Assembly (NCBI RefSeq): GCF_021404405.1
Contig: NZ_JABFTV010000007.1
Location: forward strand, 186,001 to 250,000
Reading direction: 5' to 3'
Source: Billgrantia aerodenitrificans
GTDB lineage: Bacteria > Pseudomonadota > Gammaproteobacteria > Pseudomonadales > Halomonadaceae
DNA: 64,000 bases
In this document: positions 50,742 through 59,641 of the stretch, piece after piece
How positions within the stretch are numbered: position 1 is the first letter of the stretch
How the letters are laid out: the number at the start of each line of letters is the position of its first letter
Notes under the pieces: generated by a model
The model's database searches: none
Seen by the model: only the letters and a program-made list of their open reading frames with translations
What the model was told of the DNA's origin: nothing
Made by a program: the position numbers and the translations under genes

Positions 50742-52382
50742 ATGGGTAGTCCAGGCGATCCAGCATCGACCAGCGACATGCACACGGATTACACCGTGGG
50801 GCAGGACAACATCGAGGGGCGACTGGGGCCTATCGGCTTCGACATCCACAACCGGGTCTTCGCCGTCTCGGCGCTCGCCTCCGTCGTCTTCATCATCCTC
50901 ACCCTGCTGTTCCCGGAAAGGGCGGGCGCCATCTTCCAGACCATCGTCGGCTTCGCCACCGGCACCCTCGACTGGTACTTCATGCTGGTGGTGGATTTCT
51001 TCATCCTGTTCTGTATCGCACTCGTCCTGCTCCCCTATGGCTCGGTGCGCCTGGGCGGTCCCGATGCCCGTCCGGATTACGGCTATCTCTCCTGGTTCGC
51101 GATGCTGTTTTCCGCCGGCATCGGCATCGGCCTGCTGTTCTTCGGCGTGCTGGAGCCGGTCTATCACGCCAACATCTCCTTGCCGTTGGGCATCGCCTCG
51201 CCATTCGGGGCCGACGGCGAACTCGACCCCGCAGCCATCGCCGAGGCGACGGCCTTGGGCCTGGCCGGCACCTACCTGCACTGGGGCATTCACGGCTGGG
51301 CGGTCTATGTGGTGATGGCGTTGGCACTGGCCATCTTCACCTACAACAAGGGCTTGCCGTTCTCCATCCGCTCGGCCTTCTTCCCGATCCTGGGCGAGCG
51401 GGTGTGGGGCTGGTGGGGGCATGTGATCGACATCCTGGCGGTGTTCTCCACCCTGTTTGGTCTGGCCACCTCGCTGGGGCTGGGCGCGCAGCAGGCCAAC
51501 GCGGGGATGAATTTCGTCTTCGGGCTGGAGGTCAGCGCCACCGCTCAGGTGATCATCATCCTGCTGGTCACGGCGGTGGCGCTGGTGTCGGTGTGGCGGG
51601 GGCTGGAGGGCGGCGTGAAGAAACTCTCCGAGTTCAACATGGCCATGGCGGTGCTGTTCTTCTTCTTCGTGCTGCTGGCCGGTCCGACGCTGGTGGCGCT
51701 GAGCGGTTTCTGGACGGGGCTTGCGACCTACGTGACGGAGTTCGTGCCGCTGTCGGCTCCCTTCGGCCGTGAGGACGATGCCTATCGTCAGGACTGGACG
51801 ATCTTCTACTGGGCCTGGTGGGTGAGCTGGGCGCCGTTCGTGGGCATGTTCATTGCCCGGGTCTCGCGCGGGCGCACGGTACGCGAGTTCGTGATCTGCG
51901 TGCTGCTGATTCCCAGCCTGTTCATCTTCATCTGGATGGGGGTGTTCGGCAGCGTCGCTCTCGACCAGCTCTATGCCGCGCCGGAGACCAGCCTGGTCAA
52001 GGAGTACGTGATCGACAGCTACCGCCCCGAGCTGTCGCTGTTCGGCATGCTCAACGAGCTGCCGCTGACCGCGCTGATGTCGACCGTCGGCATCGTGCTG
52101 GCCTTGATCTTCTTCGTCACCTCGTCGGATTCCGGCTCGCTGGTGATCGATACCATTACCGCCGGCGGCAAGATCGATGCGCCCCGGCCGCAGCGGATGT
52201 TCTGGGCCGTGGTGGAGGGGCTGGTCGCCATCGTGCTGCTGCTCGGCGGCGGTCTTGCCGCGCTGCAGGCGGGGGTGACGGCCACGGCGATCCCGTTCTC
52301 CATCGTGATGCTGCTGATGTGTTACACCATCATCAAGGCGTTGAACGGCGAGCTGCGCCACCGTCGCTCCGGCAGGGCGTGA
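50742..52382 (+). CDS. BCCT-family compatible-solute transporter (OpuD/BetP-like)
   Basis: This 546-residue inner-membrane protein has twelve hydrophobic segments and the BCCT signature in DWTIFYWAWWVSWAPFVGMFIARVSRGRTVREF. FSAGIGIGLLFFGVLEPVYH in helix 3 is typical of betaine carriers. The C-terminal tail is short (about 20 residues), so it resembles OpuD-type rather than BetT-type carriers. It stands alone under an AT-rich promoter and likely imports glycine betaine or a related osmolyte. Confidence 0.94.
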   Translation: MGSPGDPASTSDMHTDYTVGQDNIEGRLGPIGFDIHNRVFAVSALASVVFIILTLLFPERAGAIFQTIVGFATGTLDWYFMLVVDFFILFCIALVLLPYGSVRLGGPDARPDYGYLSWFAMLFSAGIGIGLLFFGVLEPVYHANISLPLGIASPFGADGELDPAAIAEATALGLAGTYLHWGIHGWAVYVVMALALAIFTYNKGLPFSIRSAFFPILGERVWGWWGHVIDILAVFSTLFGLATSLGLGAQQANAGMNFVFGLEVSATAQVIIILLVTAVALVSVWRGLEGGVKKLSEFNMAMAVLFFFFVLLAGPTLVALSGFWTGLATYVTEFVPLSAPFGREDDAYRQDWTIFYWAWWVSWAPFVGMFIARVSRGRTVREFVICVLLIPSLFIFIWMGVFGSVALDQLYAAPETSLVKEYVIDSYRPELSLFGMLNELPLTALMSTVGIVLALIFFVTSSDSGSLVIDTITAGGKIDAPRPQRMFWAVVEGLVAIVLLLGGGLAALQAGVTATAIPFSIVMLLMCYTIIKALNGELRHRRSGRA

Positions 52383-52405
52383 TCGGGCGCTACGGTTGCG
52401 CATGA

Positions 52406-52456
52406 AAAAGGCCGGCCGCGGTACCCTGTATCGGCAGGGAGCGCGGCCGGCCTTTT
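52406..52456. terminator. Strong bidirectional terminator between the BCCT and glcG genes
   Basis: A perfect 15-base stem (AAAAGGCCGGCCGCG with CGCGGCCGGCCTTTT) has T runs on both strands. The loop contains a second small stem (CCCTG with CAGGG). It separates convergent transcripts. Confidence 0.9.
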
Positions 52457-52466
52457 CGGTTTCGCC

Positions 52467-52868
52467 TCAGGCGACGGCGGCGATGCCGGCCTTGGCGACC
52501 TGTACGTCCTGGTCGGGCTTGACGCCGGAAACGCCCACGGTACCGGCCATCTGGCCCTCGACCATCACCGGCACGCCGCCGGCGAGCAGGCCCTGCATCG
52601 GCGCGGAGAGGAAGGCGTTACGACCGCCGTTGATCATGTCCTCGAAGGCCTGGGTCTCGCGGGCGCCGAGCGCCGAGCTGCGGGCCTTCTGGGTGGCGAT
52701 GTCGGGGGTCATGGCCGGGGCGCCGTCGAGGCGGCGCAGGCCGAGCAGGTGACCGCCGTCGTCGGCCACGGCGATGGTCACCTTCCAGCCATTGGCTTCT
52801 GCTTCTTTCTGAGCGGCATCGAGGATGGCGTTGACGTCGTTCAGGGTAAGTACGGGTTTGGTCTTCAT
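52467..52868 (-). CDS. glcG: GlcG/HbpS-family protein
   Basis: This 133-residue cytoplasmic protein matches the GlcG/HbpS family (VNAILDAAQKEAEANGWKVTIAVADDGGHLLGLRRLDGA and the glycine-rich GGVPVMVEGQMAGTVGVSG). It is the last gene of the glycolate oxidase operon. Its exact role is unknown; HbpS relatives bind haem. Start at the ATG preceded by AAAGGAG. It follows glcF after 199 bases that contain a palindromic stem. Confidence 0.9.
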   Translation of the reverse strand: MKTKPVLTLNDVNAILDAAQKEAEANGWKVTIAVADDGGHLLGLRRLDGAPAMTPDIATQKARSSALGARETQAFEDMINGGRNAFLSAPMQGLLAGGVPVMVEGQMAGTVGVSGVKPDQDVQVAKAGIAAVA

Positions 52869-52989
52869 GGGGTTCTCCTTTTGAAATAAAAACAATGGCG
52901 ATGCGGAGCTGGTAGCCTCCCGGCGAAACACGGGGCTGTTCCGGCGACAGGCCTGCGAGGAGGCGCTGTAAACCCATCCCTGGGCGCTA

Positions 52990-53011
52990 CCGATGCCATC
53001 CATGGCATCGG
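52990..53011. promoter_or_regulatory. Palindromic stem between glcF and glcG
   Basis: CCGATGCCAT and ATGGCATCGG form a 10-base perfect inverted repeat with only CC between. It is in the 199-base gap after the glcF stop. It may limit read-through or stabilise the glcDEF message. Confidence 0.5.
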
Positions 53012-53067
53012 ACCTCCTCTTCGGCCTGTCCCCGGCGCCCCTCGCCTTGGGCGACTATTCGCAGAGG

Positions 53068-54315
53068 CTAGCTGCTTACGGGCGGTGGCAGGGCCTCATC
53101 GACAATTTCAATCCAATGCCTGACCGGCGTGCGCCCCGCGCCGTTGAGGTGCGTCTGGCAGCCGATGTTGGCGGTCACGATGGTTTCCGGGTTGCCCGCC
53201 TCGAGGGCGTTGAGCTTGTTGTCGCGCAACTGGGTGGCCAGCTCCGGCTGGGTGATCGAGTAGGTGCCCGCCGAGCCGCAGCAGAGGTGGGCGTCCTGGA
53301 CCGGAGTGAGGCTGAAGCCGAGCTTGACCAGCACGCTCTCCACCGCGCCGCCGAGCTTCTGGGCATGCTGCAGTGTGCAGGGGCAGTGGAAGGCCAGCCG
53401 GCGGCCTTCGTTGACCTGGAGGCTCGTCAGCTCTTCGTCGCGTAGCACCTCGACCAGGTCCTTGGCCAGTTCGCTCACGCGCTTGGCCTTGTCGGCGTAG
53501 GCGGGGTCGTCCTTGAGGATGTCGCGGTACTCCTTGACGAAGGCGCCGCAGCCGCTGGCGGTCTGTACGATTGCTTCACAGCCGGCCTCGATATGCGGCC
53601 ACCAGGCGTCGATGTTGGCCCGCGCGCGAGCGCGGCCGTCGTCCTGGGCGTTGAGGTGAAAGTCGACGGCGCCGCAGCAGCCCGCTTCGGCCACCGGTGT
53701 GAGGCCGATGCCCAGACGGTCGAGCACCCGCGTGGTGGCGGCGTTGGTGTTGGGCGAGAGCCCCGGCTGCACGCAGCCTTCGAGGATCAGCATCTGGCGT
53801 GCGTGGCGCTTGTGGTCGGGGCGCGTGCCGGCATCCACCGGCTTGGGCGGCAGCTTGTCCTTGAGCTTGCCGGGTACCAGCGGCTTGAAGGTCTGGCCCA
53901 GCTTGAGCAGCGCCTGGAAGCGCTTGGGCTCCACCAGGGCCTTGCGCAGGGCGTAGCGCTGGGCACGCTCGGCGGTGCTGCGCGGCACCCGGCGCTCGAT
54001 CTCGGCGCGGCCGATGTCGAGCAGCTTGTGGTACTCCACGCCGGAGGGGCAGGTGGTTTCGCAGTTGCGGCAGGTCAGGCAGCGGTCCAGGTGCAGGCGG
54101 GTCTGCTCGGTGACGTTTTCGCTGTCATCCGGGTTTTCCAGCATCTGCTTCATCAGGTAGATACGCCCACGCGGCCCGTCGCGCTCGTCGCCCAGCAGTT
54201 GGTAGGTGGGGCAGGTGGCGTTGCAGAAGCCGCAGTGCACGCAGCTGCGCAGGACGCGGTCGGCCTCCTGAATGTGCGGCTGCTTGAGGGCTTCCTCGGT
54301 GAAATGCGTCTGCAT
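53068..54315 (-). CDS. glcF: Glycolate oxidase iron-sulfur subunit
   Basis: This 415-residue protein has two CxxCxxCxxxC(P) clusters (C25-C35 and C79-C89) for 4Fe-4S centres and two CCG domains (CCGAVDFH and CCGSAGTYS). It passes electrons from the flavin subunits to the quinone pool at the membrane. Gene order glcD, glcE, glcF, glcG is conserved in E. coli. Confidence 0.96.
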   Translation of the reverse strand: MQTHFTEEALKQPHIQEADRVLRSCVHCGFCNATCPTYQLLGDERDGPRGRIYLMKQMLENPDDSENVTEQTRLHLDRCLTCRNCETTCPSGVEYHKLLDIGRAEIERRVPRSTAERAQRYALRKALVEPKRFQALLKLGQTFKPLVPGKLKDKLPPKPVDAGTRPDHKRHARQMLILEGCVQPGLSPNTNAATTRVLDRLGIGLTPVAEAGCCGAVDFHLNAQDDGRARARANIDAWWPHIEAGCEAIVQTASGCGAFVKEYRDILKDDPAYADKAKRVSELAKDLVEVLRDEELTSLQVNEGRRLAFHCPCTLQHAQKLGGAVESVLVKLGFSLTPVQDAHLCCGSAGTYSITQPELATQLRDNKLNALEAGNPETIVTANIGCQTHLNGAGRTPVRHWIEIVDEALPPPVSS

Positions 54316-54333
54316 GTCTCGTTCCTGTACGTC

Positions 54334-55425
54334 TCAGAGCGCCGCGTAGAGCCGGCCGGGATTGAAGATGCCCTTGGGGTCGAGCTGAGCCTTGAGGTTG
54401 CGGTGGTATTTCATCAGTACCTCGGGCAGCGGCGTGAAGGGCTCCACGTCGGCCGGGCGCGGGCCATAGCAGGTGGCGTGGCCGCCGGCGGCCTGGCAGG
54501 CGCGGCGCAGGGTCTCGGCATCGAGCTCGGCGCGCAGCCAGCGCTGGGCGCCGGCCCAGTCGTGAATCATCAGCCGCTCGTCGACACCGGGCAGTTCCAG
54601 TTCTGGCGTACGGTGGGGTAGCGAGAGCCGCCACAACGGCGCCCGACCTTCGCTGAAGAAGGGTAGGCGCTGGTCGCGCAGGGCGGTCCAGAAGCCGTTG
54701 TCGAGGTCGTCGCCACCGATGCGTGCGCGGGTGGCGGCCACCGAGCTCGGCCCGCCTTCCAGGCGCAGGTGCAGAGCTCCGTCGAGCCAGGCGGCGGCGC
54801 TGATCGGCAACGGTTCGCGGCCCCACTCGGCCAGGCGCCGGCGGGCCTCGTCGAGGGAAAGCTCCAGGTGCAGGCTGTGGGTGGCACCGGCAATCGGCAG
54901 CACCTTGAAAGAGACCTCGGTGATCAGCCCCAGGCCGCCCTGGGCGCCCACCATCAGCCGCGACAGGTCGTAGCCGGCGACGTTCTTCATCACCTCGCCG
55001 CCGAAGCGCTGCTCGATGCCTTCGTGGTTGATCACTCGCGCGCCAAGCACGAAGTCGCGCACGCTGCCGGCCCAGGGGCGGCGCGGACCGGAGAGGCCGG
55101 TGGCGACCATGCCACCCACGGTGCTGGCAATGCCGTAGCGGGGCGGCTCGAAGGGTAGCATCTGGCCTTGCTCGGCCAGCGCCGCCTCGAGTTCGGCCAG
55201 CGGTGTGCCGGCGCGCACCGAGACCACCAGCTCCACCGGATCGTAGAAGCTGATGCCGCGGTGCTCGTGGGTGGAGAGCTCGCTGCCCTCCACTTCGCGA
55301 CCGTAGAAGTAGCGGGTGTCGCCGCCGACGATGCGCAGCGGCGCGCCCTCGGCATTGGCCTCGCGGATGCGTTCGGCCAGGGCAGCGCTGGCGTCGTGGT
55401 CCTTGGGAGTCGTTGCGTTGGTCAT
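54334..55425 (-). CDS. glcE: Glycolate oxidase FAD-binding subunit
   Basis: This 363-residue FAD-binding type 2 protein (FAD_binding_4) has RYGIASTVGGMVATGLSGPRRPWAGSVRDFV and GGEVMKNVAGYDLSRLMVGAQGGLGLIT, typical of GlcE. Start at the ATG at 55423-55425, two bases after the glcD stop with AGGAG upstream. It pairs with GlcD and GlcF. Confidence 0.95.
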   Translation of the reverse strand: MTNATTPKDHDASAALAERIREANAEGAPLRIVGGDTRYFYGREVEGSELSTHEHRGISFYDPVELVVSVRAGTPLAELEAALAEQGQMLPFEPPRYGIASTVGGMVATGLSGPRRPWAGSVRDFVLGARVINHEGIEQRFGGEVMKNVAGYDLSRLMVGAQGGLGLITEVSFKVLPIAGATHSLHLELSLDEARRRLAEWGREPLPISAAAWLDGALHLRLEGGPSSVAATRARIGGDDLDNGFWTALRDQRLPFFSEGRAPLWRLSLPHRTPELELPGVDERLMIHDWAGAQRWLRAELDAETLRRACQAAGGHATCYGPRPADVEPFTPLPEVLMKYHRNLKAQLDPKGIFNPGRLYAAL

Positions 55426-55427
55426 GG

Positions 55428-56933
55428 TCACTCCTGTCCGCCCTGCTGCACGACGGAAGCGGTGTCGGCCGCCGCGCTCTTGATGGTGCGGAACTCCGAA
55501 CAGCGTGCCGGGGTAGGGATGTTCTTGCCCGGGTTGAGCAGGTCGTGCGGGTCGAAGGCGGCCTTGGCGGCGCGGAAGGTGGCCAGTTCGTCGGGGCGGA
55601 ACTGGGCGCACATCTGGTTGATCTTCTCGCGGCCGACGCCGTGTTCGCCGGTGATGGTGCCGCCCACTTCGACGCACAGTTCGAGGATCTCGCCGCCCAG
55701 CGCCTCGGCTACGGCCAGCTCGCCCTCGCGGTTGGCATCGAACAGGATCAGCGGATGCATGTTGCCGTCGCCGGCGTGGAAGACGTTGGCCACTTTCAGG
55801 CCGTAGCGCTCGGAGAGGTCGCTGATGCCCTTGAGCACTCGCGCCAGCTCGCGCCGGGGGATGGTGCCGTCCATGCAGTAGTAGTCGGGCGACATGCGGC
55901 CCACTGCGGGAAAGGCGTTCTTGCGCCCGGCCCAGAACTTGGCCCGCTCGGCGTCGTCGCGGGCCTGGCGGATGCCGGTGGCGCCGGCCTTCTCCAGCAC
56001 CTGGCGCACGGTTTCGCAGTCGTCGTCGACGTCTGCCTCGACGCCATCGAGTTCGCACAGCAGGATCGCCTCGGCGTCCACCGGGTAGCCGGCGCCGATG
56101 AAGTCCTCGGCGGCGATGATGGCCAGCTTGTCCATCATCTCCAGGCCGCCGGGGATGATGCCGGCGGCGATGATGGCGCCGACTGCGTTGCCGGCCTTCT
56201 CCACGTCGTCGAAGCTGGCCATCAGCACCTTGGCCACTTCGGGCTTGGGCAGCAGCTTGACGGTGATCTCGGTGACCACGCCGAGCATGCCTTCGGAGCC
56301 GTTGAACAGCGCCAGCAGGTCGAAGCCGGGGGCGTCCAGGGCATCGCTGCCCAGGGTCATGCGCTCGCCCTCGATGGTGAGCACCTCGACCTTGATCACG
56401 TTGTGCACGGTGAGGCCGTACTTGAGGCAGTGCACGCCGCCGGCGTTCTCGGCCACGTTGCCACCGATGGAGCAGGCGATCTGCGACGAGGGGTCCGGAG
56501 CGTAGTAGAGGCCGTAGGGCGAGGCCGCCTCGGAGATGGCCAGGTTACGCACGCCGGGCTCGACCCTGGCGATGCGCGCCTCGGGGTCGATCTCGAGAAT
56601 GCGCGAGAAGCGCGACATCACCAGCAGCACGCCGTGGGTGAGCGGCAGCGCGCCGGCGGAGAGTCCCGTGCCGGCGCCGCGGGTGACCACCGGCACGCCG
56701 AGGCGATGGCACTCCACCAGCAGGCGCTGGACCTGGTCGAGAGAGTCGGGCAGCGCCACCAGCAGCGGCAGGGTACGGTAGACGGAGAGGCCGTCGCACT
56801 CGAAGGGGCGCATGTCCTCCTCGCGGTGCAGCAGGGTCATGCCCGGGATGGCCTTCAGCAGCGCGTCGCGGATGCCGGCCCTGTCCATCTCGGGGGCCGG
56901 GCCGTCGAGCCGTTCGTCATAGAGGATGTTCAT
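55428..56933 (-). CDS. glcD: Glycolate oxidase catalytic FAD subunit
   Basis: This 501-residue flavoprotein oxidises glycolate (and D-lactate) to glyoxylate. FAD loops are VVTRGAGTGLSAGALPL and PDPSSQIACSIGGNVAENAGG; the metal/substrate histidines lie in HAGDGNMHPLI and TGEHGVGREK. The ATG at 56931-56933 (MNILYDE) has AGAGG upstream. First gene of glcDEFG. It may also use glycolate formed by the dehalogenase-like enzyme elsewhere in the window. Confidence 0.96.
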   Translation of the reverse strand: MNILYDERLDGPAPEMDRAGIRDALLKAIPGMTLLHREEDMRPFECDGLSVYRTLPLLVALPDSLDQVQRLLVECHRLGVPVVTRGAGTGLSAGALPLTHGVLLVMSRFSRILEIDPEARIARVEPGVRNLAISEAASPYGLYYAPDPSSQIACSIGGNVAENAGGVHCLKYGLTVHNVIKVEVLTIEGERMTLGSDALDAPGFDLLALFNGSEGMLGVVTEITVKLLPKPEVAKVLMASFDDVEKAGNAVGAIIAAGIIPGGLEMMDKLAIIAAEDFIGAGYPVDAEAILLCELDGVEADVDDDCETVRQVLEKAGATGIRQARDDAERAKFWAGRKNAFPAVGRMSPDYYCMDGTIPRRELARVLKGISDLSERYGLKVANVFHAGDGNMHPLILFDANREGELAVAEALGGEILELCVEVGGTITGEHGVGREKINQMCAQFRPDELATFRAAKAAFDPHDLLNPGKNIPTPARCSEFRTIKSAAADTASVVQQGGQE

Positions 56934-57022
56934 GATTGCCTCTCTGCGAGTCATGCGGCAGGGGTTCGTACGTCAGGCGCCCAATGTGCGCTCTGGTGTG
57001 TCCCCTGTCCAGCCTGCGGTCT

Positions 57023-57037
57023 ACTGGTATGACCAGT
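57023..57037. promoter_or_regulatory. FadR-type GntR operator between glcD and glcC
   Basis: ACTGGT and ACCAGT flank ATG, giving a perfect palindrome of the TGGTnnnACCA type used by GntR regulators of the FadR subfamily (PdhR, LldR, GlcC). It is 90 bases before glcD (minus) and 107 bases before glcC (plus), able to control both. Confidence 0.85.
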
Positions 57038-57143
57038 TGTTTGGCGTTATATTGGAAATTATTTTCATGATACAGCATGGCAGTGTCTGCCCTTTAGCGC
57101 CAGGTTAGCAAACACGCTTGTGGACAAGACTCGGGGAGTACCA

Positions 57144-57920
57144 ATGCAGCAGGAACACGAACGCGTCTCGCCGACGCTGACGCCCGATGCGGTGGCGGAA
57201 CGCCTGGAGCGGCTGATCCTCGACGGCGTGTTCCGTCCCGGACAGCTGCTGCCCTCGGAGCGACGCCTGTGCGAGCGCCTCGGTGTGTCGCGCACTTCGT
57301 TGCGTGAAGGACTGCGCGTGCTGCGCAGCAAAGGCATCATCGTCACTCGTCAGGGGCGGGGCTCGGTGGTGGCAGAGCTGGTGGCCGGGCGTGACGACAG
57401 CCCGCTGATGCATCTCTTCCGCGACCATCCGCGTACCCTTTACGATCTGCTGGAGGTGCGTTCGCTGCTGGAAGGGGAGTCGGCCCGGCTGGCGGCCGAA
57501 CGGGCCACGCCGGCGGATCGGGTGCTGGTCCAGCGCCGCTACGAAGCGATGGCGGAATACGTCGAAGCGGGTCAGGCGATAGACGTGGAGCGGCTGGCCC
57601 ATCTCGACCACGCCTTTCACCTGGCGATCTGTCAGGCCTCGCACAATCCGGTGCTGGTGCATACGCTGCAGTCGCTCACCGATCTGCTGCTCAGCTCCGT
57701 GTTCGCCTCGGTGAAGAACCTCTATCATCGTGAAAGACCGCGGGCCATGATCAATCGTCAGCATGCGCGGCTCTATCGGGCCGTGATGGAGGGCAAGCCT
57801 CAGGCCGCCCGCCGTGCGGCGCTCGATCACCTTCACGGTATCGAGGCGCAGCTGCGCGAGATCGAGGCCGAGGATCAGCGCCTGGAGCGTTCGGCCATGC
57901 GTCTCGACGAGTGGGGCTGA
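57144..57920 (+). CDS. glcC: GntR-family glycolate regulator
   Basis: This 258-residue FadR-subfamily regulator has an N-terminal winged helix (LLPSERRLCERLGVSRTSLREGLRVLRSKG) and an FCD effector domain with the metal-ligand histidines seen in HLDHAFHLAICQASHN. The ATG at 57144 follows GGGGAG. Divergent from glcD with a matching operator between. It probably activates or derepresses glcDEFG on glycolate/glyoxylate. Confidence 0.92.
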   Translation: MQQEHERVSPTLTPDAVAERLERLILDGVFRPGQLLPSERRLCERLGVSRTSLREGLRVLRSKGIIVTRQGRGSVVAELVAGRDDSPLMHLFRDHPRTLYDLLEVRSLLEGESARLAAERATPADRVLVQRRYEAMAEYVEAGQAIDVERLAHLDHAFHLAICQASHNPVLVHTLQSLTDLLLSSVFASVKNLYHRERPRAMINRQHARLYRAVMEGKPQAARRAALDHLHGIEAQLREIEAEDQRLERSAMRLDEWG

Positions 57921-57992
57921 GAGCCGCGACTCAATTGACGCTCCTTTTTTTTGAATGCATAATTAGATTTATTCGTTATAGAAGTGAAGCCA

Positions 57993-58646
57993 ATGGACAA
58001 GATCAGGCAGAGTACGCTTCACGGTGAAGTGGCGGAAAGGGTTCGCGATCTGATCGCGCAAGGCGTGTTGGCTCCCGGCAGCCGGGTTCCCGAAAAGCAG
58101 CTGTGCGAACAGTTCGGCGTTTCCCGTACCCCCTTGCGCGAGGCGCTCAAGGTGCTGGCTCACGAAGGCTTCGTCGAGCTGCTGCCCAATCGGGGCGCGC
58201 GTGTTGCCAAGCTGACCCGCACCACGTTGAAGAACACCTTCGAAGTGATGCAGAGCCTCGAGGCCCTGGCGGGCGAGCTGGCCGGAACGCGTATTTCCGA
58301 CGCGGAGCTGGCGAATATCGAAGCCCTGCACTATCAGATGCTGGCGCATTACAAGGGCGGCAACATGCAGGAGTACCTGCTGACCAATCAGCAGATTCAC
58401 GAAGCCATCGTGGTCGCCTCGCAGAACGACGTGCTCATCGACGTCTACAAGAATCTCAACCATCGCGTGCGCCGGGTGCGCTTCACCGCCGAGCTGAGCA
58501 AGGACTACTGGTCTCAGGCGGTTAGTGAGCACGAGTCCATGGTCGAAGCGCTGCGGGCTCGTAATGGAGCTGCACTCGGAGAGATCCTTCGCTGTCACCT
58601 GCGCAACAAAGTGGAGATGTCGGCTCTTGAGGAAATGGCCGAGTAG
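57993..58646 (+). CDS. GntR-family regulator (FCD domain) beside the second TRAP operon
   Basis: This 217-residue regulator has a GntR winged helix (VPEKQLCEQFGVSRTPLREALKVLAHEGFVELL) and a helical FCD domain (IHEAIVVASQN, SQAVSEHESMVEALRARN). It is convergent with the TRAP/dehydrogenase operon, its likely target. An AT-rich promoter contains CATAATT, a motif also present at the TRAP promoter. The ATG at 57993 is preferred over the GTG at 57984. Confidence 0.88.
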   Translation: MDKIRQSTLHGEVAERVRDLIAQGVLAPGSRVPEKQLCEQFGVSRTPLREALKVLAHEGFVELLPNRGARVAKLTRTTLKNTFEVMQSLEALAGELAGTRISDAELANIEALHYQMLAHYKGGNMQEYLLTNQQIHEAIVVASQNDVLIDVYKNLNHRVRRVRFTAELSKDYWSQAVSEHESMVEALRARNGAALGEILRCHLRNKVEMSALEEMAE

Positions 58647-58680
58647 CGCCAGATTGCCCAGATCCGTTCACTCAGTGCGA

Positions 58681-58706
58681 AGATGCCGCCCCCAGGGGTG
58701 GCATCT
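58681..58706. terminator. Bidirectional terminator between the GntR gene and the amidohydrolase gene
   Basis: AGATGCCGCCCC pairs with GGGGTGGCATCT (one G-T pair) with two bases between the arms. It lies between convergent genes. Confidence 0.65.
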
Positions 58707-58717
58707 GCGTTTGGTGC

Positions 58718-59629
58718 TCATTGCCCCAGCGGCATGCGATAGTAACGCACCGCGTTGTCGTGGAACAGCAGGCGGCGCTCCTGGGGCGCGAAGCCTTCGG
58801 TGATGCGCAGGAAGCCCGAGAAGATCGTCTCGAAGCTCGCCACCAGGCTGTCGACGGGAAAGTTGCTGGCGAACATGCAGCGCTCGACGCCGAAGGCCTC
58901 GATGGTTTCGAGCACGACGCGGCGATTGGTCTCGACGCTCCAGGGCTGTCCCGGTACACCGATGCCGGAGATCTTCACCGCCACGTTGGGCTGGGCGGCC
59001 ACTCGCTCCATCGCCCGGCGCCAGCCGGCAAGCCCGGCTTCGCTGCGGTCCGCCGGCAGCCCGGTGTGGTTGATGACGATCTGGGTTGCGGGATGAGACT
59101 CCGCCAGCTCGGCAGCCTCCTCGAAGTGCCACCAGGGCGTCTGCAGATCGAAGGAGAGCCCATGGGCCGCGAGCAGGGCGAAACCACGGCGCCAGGCTGG
59201 GTCGCCCATCGAGCCGGTGGCGCCGGGGATCACCTTGTCGGGTGAGCTCGCGGCGGCGGGCTTGTGGCGGATGCCGCGCACGCGCGGGTGGTCGCAGTGG
59301 GCAGCCAGTACCTCTTCCACATCGGGCCGGTCGAGCCGGGCCTGGGCGACCATCACCGTCGGCAGCCCCTCGCGCTCGGCCAGCTCATGCACCCAGCGAG
59401 TCTCCGCCACCGGTGTGCGAGGGTCCCACTCCGTCTCCACGAACACGCTGCCAACCACGTTGAAGCCCCGGGTGTCGTGGCGGTAATCCGCGGGCATGTA
59501 GTTGCGGCGAATGGCGCTGTAGTCGCCGTAGCGAAAGGGAATGGGCGTCTTGTCGCACAGCCAGGGCAGGTAGTTGCGCTCGAGATCCCAGAAGTGCTGA
59601 TGGGCATCGACGATAGGAAAGTCGTTCAT
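58718..59629 (-). CDS. Amidohydrolase-family lactonase-like protein
   Basis: This 303-residue TIM-barrel metallohydrolase belongs to the COG3618 group of the amidohydrolase superfamily. Metal ligands are in VDAHQHFW (H10, H12), with INHTG and the late aspartate in ASNFPVDS. Many members hydrolyse sugar lactones (for example L-rhamnono- or L-fucono-lactone) to acids. Last gene of the second TRAP operon, so a lactone of the transported acid sugar is a reasonable substrate. Confidence 0.85.
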   Translation of the reverse strand: MNDFPIVDAHQHFWDLERNYLPWLCDKTPIPFRYGDYSAIRRNYMPADYRHDTRGFNVVGSVFVETEWDPRTPVAETRWVHELAEREGLPTVMVAQARLDRPDVEEVLAAHCDHPRVRGIRHKPAAASSPDKVIPGATGSMGDPAWRRGFALLAAHGLSFDLQTPWWHFEEAAELAESHPATQIVINHTGLPADRSEAGLAGWRRAMERVAAQPNVAVKISGIGVPGQPWSVETNRRVVLETIEAFGVERCMFASNFPVDSLVASFETIFSGFLRITEGFAPQERRLLFHDNAVRYYRMPLGQ

Positions 59630-59641
59630 GCTAATGGCCCC

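Noticed and set aside
50712..52403. 563-codon minus-strand frame opposite the second BCCT gene
   Set aside because: Antisense to a clear twelve-helix transporter; its product is hydrophilic low-complexity.
55413..57032. 539-codon plus-strand frame opposite glcD
   Set aside because: Shadow of the conserved glycolate oxidase subunit, with no start context of its own.
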